Assembly (NCBI GenBank): GCA_018303575.1
Contig: JAGVXW010000034.1
Span: 1-19,448 of the forward strand
Direction: 5' to 3'
Source: Candidatus Woesearchaeota archaeon
Lineage (GTDB): Archaea; Nanobdellota; Nanobdellia; Woesearchaeales; WJIZ01
DNA: 19,448 nucleotides
Shown: positions 12,161-19,448 of the stretch, one piece after another
Position numbering within the stretch: the stretch's first letter is position 1
How the letters are laid out: each line of letters opens with the position of its first letter
Notes under the pieces: model-generated
What the model saw: only the letters and a program-made list of their open reading frames with translations
What the model was told of the DNA's origin: nothing
Database searches by the model: none
Made by a program: the position numbers and the translations under genes

Positions 12161-12609
12161 TGCTTTCTATCCTCAACGCGAGGCAGGTGAGGGGAATCCT
12201 GGCGAATCTCAAAGAACGCTTTGGCTTCGAGGGGAAGCTTGAGTATGTATTCCTGTTAAGCGATAAGGAGCGCATCTATATCGTCAACCCTGAGATTGCG
12301 CGCCTCCCGCTCGACAAGCTGCGCGTCAACACGTTCGGAATGTATTTCGGGGAATGGAAGCGCGGCGAGGCGCGGCTCAGCATCGAGGGCAGCCAGCTCA
12401 TCGGGCCACGCTGCTCCAAAAACGTGCTCGAGCTGGACGAAGAGCGGATGAAGCTCTGGCTCCGCGGCTATGATGTTCCCCTTTCTTATCTTGACAGGGG
12501 CTTCGTGATTCTCAGGCATGAAACTGATTTCCTAGGTTGCGCCCGGGCTTTGGAAGGCAAGCTCCAGAATTTTGTCCCGAAGAACAGGAGAGTGAAGGCG
12601 AACGCATAG
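12160..12609 (+). CDS. PUA-type RNA-binding protein (NIP7-like)
   Basis: A 149-residue protein with an N-terminal alpha/beta region (about residues 1-75) and a C-terminal PUA-like domain. RLSIEGSQLIGPRCSKNVLEL, WLRGYDV and GFVILRHETDFLGCARAL, ending in NFVPKNRR, match archaeal NIP7/PUA proteins that bind rRNA in ribosome biogenesis and the PUA tails of rRNA methyltransferases. There is no methyltransferase domain. The ATG overlaps the aIF5B TGA (TGATG), which supports translational coupling and a ribosome-related role. Whether it is a true NIP7 orthologue or a related stand-alone PUA protein is uncertain. Confidence 0.78.
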   Translation: MLSILNARQVRGILANLKERFGFEGKLEYVFLLSDKERIYIVNPEIARLPLDKLRVNTFGMYFGEWKRGEARLSIEGSQLIGPRCSKNVLELDEERMKLWLRGYDVPLSYLDRGFVILRHETDFLGCARALEGKLQNFVPKNRRVKANA

Positions 12610-12626
12610 GATTTCTTCATATCTTC

Positions 12627-12637
12627 TATATAATATA
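12627..12637 (+). promoter_or_regulatory. orphan TATA box after the PUA gene
   Basis: TATATAATATA, a strong TATA-like sequence 18 bp after the PUA stop. It would start transcription near 12657, well short of the giant gene, so it either drives a short RNA (12655-12760) or is an AT-rich coincidence. Confidence 0.35.
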
Positions 12638-12654
12638 GGAAATTTCATGCATCC

Positions 12655-12760
12655 CATTGATTTCTCAAATGGGCCCATACTCCGATGCTCTGCATCGAAG
12701 CGATGATCACATTTGAAATTAAAAAATACCCCCGGACTCTGCCCCGATTGGGATTTTTTA
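12655..12760 (+). ncRNA. possible short RNA between the PUA and giant genes
   Basis: After the TATA box at 12627-12637 come CCCATT (12653-12658) pairing with AATGGG (12668-12673), a CGATGC-TCT-GCATCG hairpin near 12683-12697, and CCC-GATT-GGG (12743-12752) followed by T6 and then ATTTT. The last element alone would serve as a terminator of the aIF5B operon, so a separate RNA is only a possibility. Confidence 0.25.
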
Positions 12761-12764
12761 TTTT
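12743..12764 (+). terminator. hairpin plus T-run terminator
   Basis: CCC-GATT-GGG followed by A, six T, A and four more T. It lies between the aIF5B/PUA operon and the promoter of the giant gene, on the correct strand. Confidence 0.55.
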
Positions 12765-12827
12765 CCAAGGTGAAAAGAAGCAAAAAGAATATTGCACCGA
12801 TACTAACTTCAGAGTGGAAACGCAATG

Positions 12828-12844
12828 TTTATATATTCCAGTAT
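12828..12844 (+). promoter_or_regulatory. TATA box plus shared 17-nt element, giant cysteine-rich gene
   Basis: TTTATATATTCCAGTAT, identical to the element before the pilin-like operon (2406-2422, minus). The predicted transcription start is near 12857. The ATG at 12825 lies in the TATA box itself and so is unlikely to be the real start codon. Confidence 0.65.
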
Positions 12845-12863
12845 CCAAAAACCCACAAAACAG

Positions 12864-15800
12864 GTGATTGTGACGGGATTGTGGGATAAGGTAGCCAAGC
12901 CAAAAGTATTGATTCCCTTTCTGCTACTCATCGCGTTCTCCGCCTTCGTGATCGCCACGCAATGCTATAGCTATACCGCCTCTTCGACGTGTACCGCCGT
13001 ATCCGGCTGTACCTGGAAGAACGATTCCTGGGGAAGCTGGTGCCAGGAGCTGAACTGCTGGAGCCTTCCAAATCAGAGCGCATGCACCACGACAAGCGTC
13101 CCGGGAAAGCAATGCCAGTGGCAGACAGGCCGGACAACATACAGCTGCGACCAGGTGAGCTGCTGGAGCTTCTCGGGCACTACCGCGGCCCAATGCGTGA
13201 ACAACACTTATGGCAAGGGATGTAGCTGGCAGGAAAGCTGCTACAACAAAGGGAGCGGCGGAAGCGGCAGCGCGAACTGCTATAACATCAACTCCCAAAG
13301 CACCTGCCTCAACACGACGGGCTGCGGCTGGGGAAGCTGCAACACACAGGGATGCTGGAGCTATAACGACGCTGCCTCATGCTCCGCAGGAAGAGATTAT
13401 TCGGGCAATAATTGCACGTGGACGGGAAGCTACTGCAAGGAGAGAAGCTGCTATGATTCTACGCTCTATCCCAACGCTTCCACCTGCAACGCCGCGACAG
13501 GCATCAACTGCGAATGGAAATGGGGCTCCTGCCAGCAGAAATACTGCTACAGCTTCGACCAGAAGAACGCTAGCGCCTGTGTGAACAACACGATCAACCT
13601 GAGCTGCACCTGGAACAACGGCTGGTGCAATGAAGACAGTTGCTGGTCGCAAAGCTCCAGTACCGCCTGCTCGTCGAAGAGCGGATGCCTCTGGAAGGCC
13701 TGGGAAAGCTCGGCCTGGTGCGAGGAAGTGGACTGCTGGAGCTGGGACTCGACGCACGGCGGCAACCAGAGCCAATGCGAGTCGAACGCGTACAGCCTCG
13801 ACTGCGTCTGGTCAGGCAATCCCTACGGCAACATTACCAATGGCTGGTGCTCAAAGAACGTGCTCGCACTGGGATGCTCCAACTATACCACAGAACGGGG
13901 CTGCATGGACACTTATTATTGCTGGTGGCAGTATACCAATCCCTCAAACCCAAGTGGAGGCGGCAACTGCACTAATCCCAACTGGGGCTCGATTGGTGGC
14001 GGAGGCGGCGGAAGCGTCCAGGTCTTCGAAGAGTGGAGCCCCGGATGCTATCTCTTTGACAACAACCAGACCGCTTGCGAATATATCCAGGGATGCAGCT
14101 ATCACGGCGGCTTCTGCGATGAGAATGAGACGCTGACAGCAGGCACGAATATCACGCTCGATGGCCTAGGCTGTGCCTTCATCAACAACTCGGATCTTTG
14201 CAATGCTATCCCCGCCCTCTCCTCCTGCTGCTCCTGGAACAACGGGACCTGCACGGTGAACAAGCTCTCGAACTCCTGCAAGAGCAACCTCCAGCAGACG
14301 CCCAACGGCGAAAAAGCGTGCGGCGACGCGGAGACCAACGCCGCCTGCGGCTCGCTCGCGGGCTCGCCTTGGTACCTGCCTTGTGAGTGGAACAACGCCT
14401 CAAGCAAGTGCAAGCTCAAGGCCAGCCAGATTTTTGGCAACCAGAGCCAGAGCCTCACCAAGATCGAGAACCAGCGCACCTGCGAGGCCGCCGGCGGCAA
14501 ATGGATCACGGAGAATTATTGCGAAGGCAATATCTCTATCCCGACAGGAAGATGTGAGCAAAAATTCAACGATGAGACGAACTGCGACAAGGCCTGCTTC
14601 GCCTGCGAAAACTTTGACAGCGATGGCTCGACAGTAAATTCCTCGAACGCTGAGGCCGCCTGCATCGGCAGTGCGCTCGGGTTCTGCGAATTTAAGCGCG
14701 ATACCGGCGCGCCGAACGGCATCGGATTCTGCGGCGCGAAGGAGGAGTGGAAGCAGGGCGTTGCCGGAGACTGTGACGCGAACTGTGGCGACTGCACCTT
14801 CAAGGGGAATCGAAATACCAATGACACGACCAAGAAGCCAAGCTATTACTGCTCACAAAGCAAGGCCAACACAGCGGGAGGCGGATGCAAGTGGATTAGC
14901 GATAACACAACAGCAACGCAGGGCTACTGCGTCAACAAAGGAGAAAAAACCTGCCTCGACTCCTGCGACAGGTGCAAGACGCAGGACAGCTGCGTGAACG
15001 AAGGAAGGACGGGAGTGGCCAACCAGACCGGGAGCTGCAAGTGGCAGGGCTCGGACAATTCAGGAAGCTGCGTCGCGAACATCGGAGAGGATGTGGAAAT
15101 CTGCTGGGACGCGATTGACAATGATGATGACGACCTGATTGATTGCGGCGACCCCGCCTGCTACGCGGATTCCTTCTGTGGGTTCGTGGAGGGCACCTGC
15201 TTCGGCTGGTCTGACAACACGAGCTGCATCACCAATGACTGCGAATGGATCTCGGACAAGTGGGGAAGCTGGTGCGATTTCAAGGGAGCCCAGTGCTGGA
15301 AGCTGGACAACAACGCGTCTGTCTGCGACGCGAACGCCAACTGCCAATGGTCAAACAGCACAGGCACGGGCTGGTGCGAGCAGAACTGGAAGATCGCTGA
15401 AACATGCATGGGGATGAACCGCACAGTCTGCGAAGCGGCCAACACCTCCAACTCTGGCACGTGCGTCTGGAGCCAGGACACCTGGTGCCAGAGCGCGGGC
15501 AGTGGAAGCAGCTGGTGCAGCGGAGGAGGCGGCTGGTGCGATTTGGCGGCCTTCAAGCAGACAGAATGCTGGCGATACGACGAGAACTCGACAGCATGCT
15601 CGAATCAGACCGGCTGCGGGTGGCATAGCGATTCGTTCGCCACGTCGACATGCGAGGTCAAAGGATACAACAGCTGCTTCAGTAAATTCAACTCTGGCAC
15701 ATGCGGCGCCGACTCCAACTGCTATTGGACAGGCACCTACTGCCAGGTTCAGCAGGACCGGTGCTGGATGCAGTACAACCAGAGTGGATGCACTTCCCTG

Positions 15801-18743
15801 GTTGACGGTAGTAGCAACGCGCTCTGCAACTGGCGCGGCAGCTGGTGCGAGCCGGGCTGTTTCGCGTCCAGGAACCAAACGTCCTGCAACGCCATCACGG
15901 GATGCACGTGGGAGGATGACGCCGGCTGGTGCGATCCCACGGCCGGCGATAGCTGTTTCGCCGACAATGTAACCTCAAATGCCACTGCCTGCGCAGCCAC
16001 GGCCAACTGCAGATGGAGGGAGCCGGGCTGGTGCGATCCCAAGAATTCAGGGTTCTCTTCTTCGGCAGGATCTGGAGGAGGAGGAGGCGGAGGAAGCGGA
16101 GGAGAATGCTTCAGGTACAACAGCAACCAGAGCCGGTGCACCAATGAGAGCGCCATCAACATCAGCTGCTCGTGGTTCCCCGAACCCCAACCTTTCTGCG
16201 ACCAGGACTGGAGCACGAACTGTTGGCAGGCCTCGAATGGAGCCAGCTGCGCGAGCCTCGGCTGCTGGTGGTATAACCAGTCTGGCGTGACTTACTGCGC
16301 CAACCTCATGGACCAGTGCTGGAACAACCAGACGCTCGTGAATAACCAAACACTCTGTGATGTGAATGCCTACTGCACGAACACGACCTATGGCTGCCAG
16401 CCCTCGTGCTTCTCCGCAACAACCCAGGCTACCTGCGGCTCCGGATGCAAGTGGGTGACAGGATGGTGCAATTCGGGCGGCGTGGTCGACTTGTTCGAGG
16501 ACATGGAAGGCGGCGAGCCGGTGCCGCTCGGCCAGGACGCCTGCCCTGACGTTTCCCAGGCCTCAGTGGATATTTGCGGCTTCGGCATGAAGGACATGGG
16601 CGACGCCTATGGCTTCGGCGTGGGCGTGCGCGACTTCTCGAATGCCTCATTGTGCAATAAGCAGAAGGTGCGCTCAGGAGGCGGCGGGCCGGGCGGGCCT
16701 CCCTCTGAGGTTATCGGATCCGGGACTGACAACGTCACGCTACTCATCTATCTCGATACTGACGGCCGCACGACCGGCGGATGCACGCTAGACTCCAACA
16801 CTTCCGCCACCGGCTATGAGTTCCGGCTCCGCTATCAGAGTCTCTGGGTGGCCAACAGCAGTAGCGCCTCTGAGACAGCCACGGCGACAAAATGCGAGGC
16901 CAGCAGCTGGCAGGCGACCGATATCAAGCTCAAGACCTGGAGCATGCTCATGTGCGGCGAAATCGGCGGACCGATGATGGCGATCGAAAAGGCCGACCTG
17001 ACGAAATATCCCTCGCTCTACAATTCCACCGCCGACATGCGCGTCGCTGTGGCGACCATCGGAAAGACGGGCAACGTTTCCAGCCCGATGGATACCGCGC
17101 CGCCAGGCTGGACCACTCCGGGCACGGTGGACTTCGAGATCAACGACGTGTTCGCGTATGGCGTCGATACTGCCAAGTTCGAGGACATCATGAGGAAAGG
17201 CTATGTGGCGGGCGAGGACTGCTTCAACACCGTCGATGATGACGATGACGGCTCGGCGGACTGCAATGACTGGGACTGCAAGTACGCCCCGAACTGCGAT
17301 GGCCTGGGAGTGGACGCTGCAGGGTATGTGGACACGAGGACTCCCCAGGTTACGGGCGTGAAGGTCGAGGAATACCCGGACGCAGCCCTCGTATTGTACG
17401 ACACGAACAAGCCTGCGAACGGCACGCTCCTGTTCTATGGCAATGACACCGAATGTGTGACACTGAATGCGACGCTGAACGACGTGGGCATAACCAGCGG
17501 CACGGTGCGTAATTACCACCTCTGGCATACGGGAGAGCTCCATTTCGGAACCCTCGGCTACGCGCTCACCAACAATACGGCCTATTATTACAAGCTCAAG
17601 GTCTGCGACGAGCCTGGCAAGTGCGCAATCAGCAGGTGTACTTCGCTCACTACAGGGTCGAAGGAAAGGTGCGGATACTGCAACTTCGTCACGCGCATCA
17701 AGACGCCCAGCGACTGGACTGTCAGCTATGACGTGAACCGCGATGGCACGTATGAGCACATCCAGGGCCAGGTGTGCGGCCCGAACGCGGGCATGAAGAC
17801 GAATTACACGGTCGGCAGGCGGGTGAACATCAAGCTCGCCAACAGCGCCGGCACGAGCTATTTCGAGTTCATCAACGCCACGCTCACAAAGAGCGCCCTG
17901 AACGACAAGGTGCGCACAGTGAGCGACTCCGGCGCCTTCATCACGTCGAGCCGGCTCGCCGGCCTGAATTCCGATACCCGGGACAAGATCATCAACAACC
18001 TCCATCCGGAAGCGTGCAGGGTCAAGATCCCGGCGTCAGGAGCGTGCACGACCCTCTATCACTGCGACGACAGCGGCGCGAACTGCGTGGACCGCACTGC
18101 GGAGGCGACGCTCGTAGACACCGCGAACTGCGTCTGGCAGGTGCCGTACTGCGAGTTCTCGACCTACAGCACGTCACTGGCAGGCTCGTCCAGCTCCTCA
18201 AGTAGCACCAGCGGTGGTGGTGGGGGAGGAGGGGGCGGCGGAGGCGGTGGCAGTTCGAACGCGACAATGATGACGCTGAACGCCACAGACTGGGCGTACT
18301 TTGACCTCGTGACCGTCTTCTCCGTGAAGAGCTTCAAGGTTGGCACGGTTTCGCACAAGCTCTCCGCGACGCGCATCAACGACAGCCACATCACAGTCAA
18401 GATTGATAACCTGAGCTTCACCCTCACGCGAGGCCGGCTTGCGGGGCTGGACATCACCAAAGATGGGGTCATTGACATCCAGGCCACCTATCAAGGAGTA
18501 TTCGATGGCAAGGGGCGCGTGACCCTGCGCCTGCCCGCTCCTGAGGTGGAAAAGGCAGAAGAAGCGCCTGTACAGGATCTCGGGCCTTTGCCGACTGAAG
18601 CGGCGGCGCAAGAAGAGGGTGCTGCAGAGGAGACGCCGGAAGAATCGCCCAAGAGATCCTTCAGCGGAATCCTGATCGGCCTCATCATTGCCGTCCTTCT
18701 CGTCGGCCTGGTCTGGCTCGCGATAGCGAAGCACAAGGGCTAG
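12864..18743 (+). CDS. giant cysteine-rich repeat surface protein, membrane anchored
   Basis: About 1,960 residues. An N-terminal hydrophobic segment (VLIPFLLLIAFSAFVIA) is followed by cysteine-dense repeats: C-[WY/F]-x-C-x-C-x-W-x-C units of 25-50 residues, at least ten in 12963-14260 and twelve in 15198-16470. Between them lie three longer C-x3-C-x2-C units (about 14580-15090). Two aspartate-rich, calcium-loop-like segments (15105-15165 and 17218-17300, DNDDDDLIDC and DDDDDGSADC) flank the second block and a beta-rich DOMON/CBM9-like stretch (16735-17180). A fibronectin-III-like region (17335-17640), a Ser/Gly tract (18190-18250), an acidic linker and a C-terminal helix GILIGLIIAVLLVGLVWLAI with a basic tail end the protein. 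N-x-S/T sequons are very frequent. All this suits an exported, disulfide-rich, glycosylated cell-surface protein. GTG 12864 is my preferred start. GTG 12870 or TTG 12879 (after the Shine-Dalgarno-like AGGTGAT, 12862-12868) are alternatives; ATG 12825 overlaps the TATA box. Confidence 0.85.
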   Translation: MIVTGLWDKVAKPKVLIPFLLLIAFSAFVIATQCYSYTASSTCTAVSGCTWKNDSWGSWCQELNCWSLPNQSACTTTSVPGKQCQWQTGRTTYSCDQVSCWSFSGTTAAQCVNNTYGKGCSWQESCYNKGSGGSGSANCYNINSQSTCLNTTGCGWGSCNTQGCWSYNDAASCSAGRDYSGNNCTWTGSYCKERSCYDSTLYPNASTCNAATGINCEWKWGSCQQKYCYSFDQKNASACVNNTINLSCTWNNGWCNEDSCWSQSSSTACSSKSGCLWKAWESSAWCEEVDCWSWDSTHGGNQSQCESNAYSLDCVWSGNPYGNITNGWCSKNVLALGCSNYTTERGCMDTYYCWWQYTNPSNPSGGGNCTNPNWGSIGGGGGGSVQVFEEWSPGCYLFDNNQTACEYIQGCSYHGGFCDENETLTAGTNITLDGLGCAFINNSDLCNAIPALSSCCSWNNGTCTVNKLSNSCKSNLQQTPNGEKACGDAETNAACGSLAGSPWYLPCEWNNASSKCKLKASQIFGNQSQSLTKIENQRTCEAAGGKWITENYCEGNISIPTGRCEQKFNDETNCDKACFACENFDSDGSTVNSSNAEAACIGSALGFCEFKRDTGAPNGIGFCGAKEEWKQGVAGDCDANCGDCTFKGNRNTNDTTKKPSYYCSQSKANTAGGGCKWISDNTTATQGYCVNKGEKTCLDSCDRCKTQDSCVNEGRTGVANQTGSCKWQGSDNSGSCVANIGEDVEICWDAIDNDDDDLIDCGDPACYADSFCGFVEGTCFGWSDNTSCITNDCEWISDKWGSWCDFKGAQCWKLDNNASVCDANANCQWSNSTGTGWCEQNWKIAETCMGMNRTVCEAANTSNSGTCVWSQDTWCQSAGSGSSWCSGGGGWCDLAAFKQTECWRYDENSTACSNQTGCGWHSDSFATSTCEVKGYNSCFSKFNSGTCGADSNCYWTGTYCQVQQDRCWMQYNQSGCTSLVDGSSNALCNWRGSWCEPGCFASRNQTSCNAITGCTWEDDAGWCDPTAGDSCFADNVTSNATACAATANCRWREPGWCDPKNSGFSSSAGSGGGGGGGSGGECFRYNSNQSRCTNESAINISCSWFPEPQPFCDQDWSTNCWQASNGASCASLGCWWYNQSGVTYCANLMDQCWNNQTLVNNQTLCDVNAYCTNTTYGCQPSCFSATTQATCGSGCKWVTGWCNSGGVVDLFEDMEGGEPVPLGQDACPDVSQASVDICGFGMKDMGDAYGFGVGVRDFSNASLCNKQKVRSGGGGPGGPPSEVIGSGTDNVTLLIYLDTDGRTTGGCTLDSNTSATGYEFRLRYQSLWVANSSSASETATATKCEASSWQATDIKLKTWSMLMCGEIGGPMMAIEKADLTKYPSLYNSTADMRVAVATIGKTGNVSSPMDTAPPGWTTPGTVDFEINDVFAYGVDTAKFEDIMRKGYVAGEDCFNTVDDDDDGSADCNDWDCKYAPNCDGLGVDAAGYVDTRTPQVTGVKVEEYPDAALVLYDTNKPANGTLLFYGNDTECVTLNATLNDVGITSGTVRNYHLWHTGELHFGTLGYALTNNTAYYYKLKVCDEPGKCAISRCTSLTTGSKERCGYCNFVTRIKTPSDWTVSYDVNRDGTYEHIQGQVCGPNAGMKTNYTVGRRVNIKLANSAGTSYFEFINATLTKSALNDKVRTVSDSGAFITSSRLAGLNSDTRDKIINNLHPEACRVKIPASGACTTLYHCDDSGANCVDRTAEATLVDTANCVWQVPYCEFSTYSTSLAGSSSSSSSTSGGGGGGGGGGGGGSSNATMMTLNATDWAYFDLVTVFSVKSFKVGTVSHKLSATRINDSHITVKIDNLSFTLTRGRLAGLDITKDGVIDIQATYQGVFDGKGRVTLRLPAPEVEKAEEAPVQDLGPLPTEAAAQEEGAAEETPEESPKRSFSGILIGLIIAVLLVGLVWLAIAKHKG
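18205..18252 (+). repeat. glycine-codon tract
   Basis: A run of about thirteen GGN codons after a serine-rich stretch inside the giant gene. The codons are mixed (GGT, GGG, GGA, GGC), so it is kept as a flexible linker at protein level rather than being a simple triplet expansion. A similar shorter Gly/Ser linker occurs near 16060-16105. Confidence 0.8.
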
Positions 18744-18744
18744 G

Positions 18745-18752
18745 TTTTTATT
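18745..18752 (+). promoter_or_regulatory. TATA box of the Trm1 gene
   Basis: TTTTTATT immediately after the giant gene's stop codon, centred 26 nt before the ATG at 18775; predicts a leaderless transcript and supports that start. Confidence 0.55.
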
Positions 18753-18774
18753 CTGATGCCTATTTACATCTCCG

Positions 18775-19448
18775 ATGATTACCGAAGGGCTAGCCAAAAT
18801 CAACGTCGTTACGCGGAAGATTGTCTCCAAGAAGATGGACGTCTTCTACAATCCGGTGATGGAGCTGAACAGGACTTCATCTGTGCTGCTACTGAATGCT
18901 TTGGACAAGAAGGGTATGCAGATCGGACTGCCCTTGGAAGGTTCAGGGATTCGCGGAATGCGATTTCTGAAAGAGCTGAAGAAGGGAATGATCAAGAGCA
19001 TCGCATTTAATGATTATGACCCCAAGGCCGTAAAGAAAATCAAGGAAAACTTGAAATTAAATAAACTGGATAAAGATAAGCGCATTGAAGTTCATCAGAA
19101 GGACGCTTCTCTTTTTCTCCTTGAATCCTTCGGGTTTGATTATATTGACATCGATCCCTTTGGGACACCCAATCCATTTTTGGACGCGGCTGTGAAACGA
19201 TTGGCGCGGGACGGGATTTTGGCGGTGACAGCGACGGATACCGCTCCACTTTCTGGCACCTATCCCGAAGCGTGCCTTCGCAAGTATTGGGCGTTTCCAG
19301 TGAAGAGCGATATCATGCATGAAGTGGGCCTGAGGATTCTTGTGAGGAAGATTCAGTTGGTCGGCGCCCAGTATGACAAGGCATTCGCGCCTATTTTTTC
19401 ATTTTCCAAAGAACACTATATGAGAGTTTATTTAAGATGCGAGAAAAG
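18775..19448 (+). CDS. trm1: tRNA (guanine26-N2)-dimethyltransferase Trm1 (3' end cut by window)
   Basis: The first 224 codons of Trm1, which uses SAM to dimethylate guanosine 26 of tRNA. The N-terminus MITEGLAKI leads into VFYNPVMELNRTSSVLLL. LEGSGIRGMRFLKEL is SAM motif I and IAFNDYDPKAV carries the acidic strand-2 residue. DYIDIDPFGTPNPFLDAA (about residue 121 on) is the family's catalytic motif. TATDTAPLSGTYPEACLRKY and MHEVGLRILVR are also diagnostic. Full-length archaeal Trm1 is about 370-390 residues, so roughly 150 lie beyond the window. The frame stays open to the last base. The start is supported by the TATA box 26 nt upstream. Confidence 0.93.
   Translation, partial: MITEGLAKINVVTRKIVSKKMDVFYNPVMELNRTSSVLLLNALDKKGMQIGLPLEGSGIRGMRFLKELKKGMIKSIAFNDYDPKAVKKIKENLKLNKLDKDKRIEVHQKDASLFLLESFGFDYIDIDPFGTPNPFLDAAVKRLARDGILAVTATDTAPLSGTYPEACLRKYWAFPVKSDIMHEVGLRILVRKIQLVGAQYDKAFAPIFSFSKEHYMRVYLRCEK

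Noticed and set aside
12685..12867. A 60-residue open frame before the giant gene.
   Set aside because: It crosses the terminator hairpin and the TATA box of the giant gene and resembles no protein.
16788..18005. A 405-codon antisense frame opposite the giant gene.
   Set aside because: Its His/Ala/Val/Arg-rich composition is that expected from the reverse strand of this GC-rich coding region; no motif or promoter supports it.
18205..18252. Triplet-repeat expansion in the glycine tract.
   Set aside because: The glycine codons are mixed rather than one repeated triplet, so it is better seen as a selected flexible linker.
18756..19010. An 84-codon plus-strand frame at the right end.
   Set aside because: It overlaps Trm1 in another frame; Trm1 has clear motifs and a correctly spaced TATA box.

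Overview
The window looks archaeal, most likely from a DPANN-type lineage, though the phylum cannot be fixed from this stretch alone. The evidence is aIF5B, an N2,N2-dimethylguanosine-26 tRNA methyltransferase (Trm1), an HTH_10 (bacterio-opsin-activator type) regulator, pilin-like proteins with the archaeal GWAILVVLVAIGALAYFGVL core, and no bacterial -35/-10 promoters. Most genes instead have a TATA box centred 25-28 nt before the start codon, so the genome appears to use mostly leaderless mRNAs.

Layout. 1-1411 (minus): a tight operon of a sugar-phosphate nucleotidyltransferase, a DUF192 protein and a class I SAM methyltransferase that runs off the left edge. 1490-2422 (minus): two tandem pilin-like paralogs that share a perfect 99-bp segment, and neither has a normal start codon or the class III signal peptide. 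2457-3859 (minus): a bacterial-type S-adenosylhomocysteine hydrolase split by a frameshift. 3911-4046: a structured, probably transcribed RNA locus. 4202-6778 (plus): an HTH_10 regulator and a B12-binding radical SAM enzyme. 6787-10127 (minus): a YggS-type PLP protein, a PfkB sugar kinase, a two-HKD phospholipase D-family protein and a DUF2569-like membrane protein, separated by hairpin-rich gaps. 10179-10380 (plus): a second candidate structured RNA. 10421-12609 (plus): aIF5B and an overlapping PUA-type RNA-binding protein. 12864-18743 (plus): a giant cysteine-rich membrane-anchored surface protein of about 1,960 residues. 18775-end (plus): Trm1, cut by the right edge.

Two themes stand out. 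First, the cell-surface genes: the giant protein carries at least twenty four-cysteine C-[WYF] ... C-x-W ... C repeats, and its promoter shares an exact 17-nt TATA-containing element with the pilin-like operon, which suggests co-expression of surface structures. Second, several intergenic regions hold strong nested hairpins placed downstream of near-symmetrical TATA boxes that could fire in both directions, which suggests undescribed small RNAs divergent from protein genes. Housekeeping translation functions (aIF5B, PUA protein, Trm1) flank the giant gene. No rRNA, recognisable tRNA, CRISPR array, transposase or integrase was seen.
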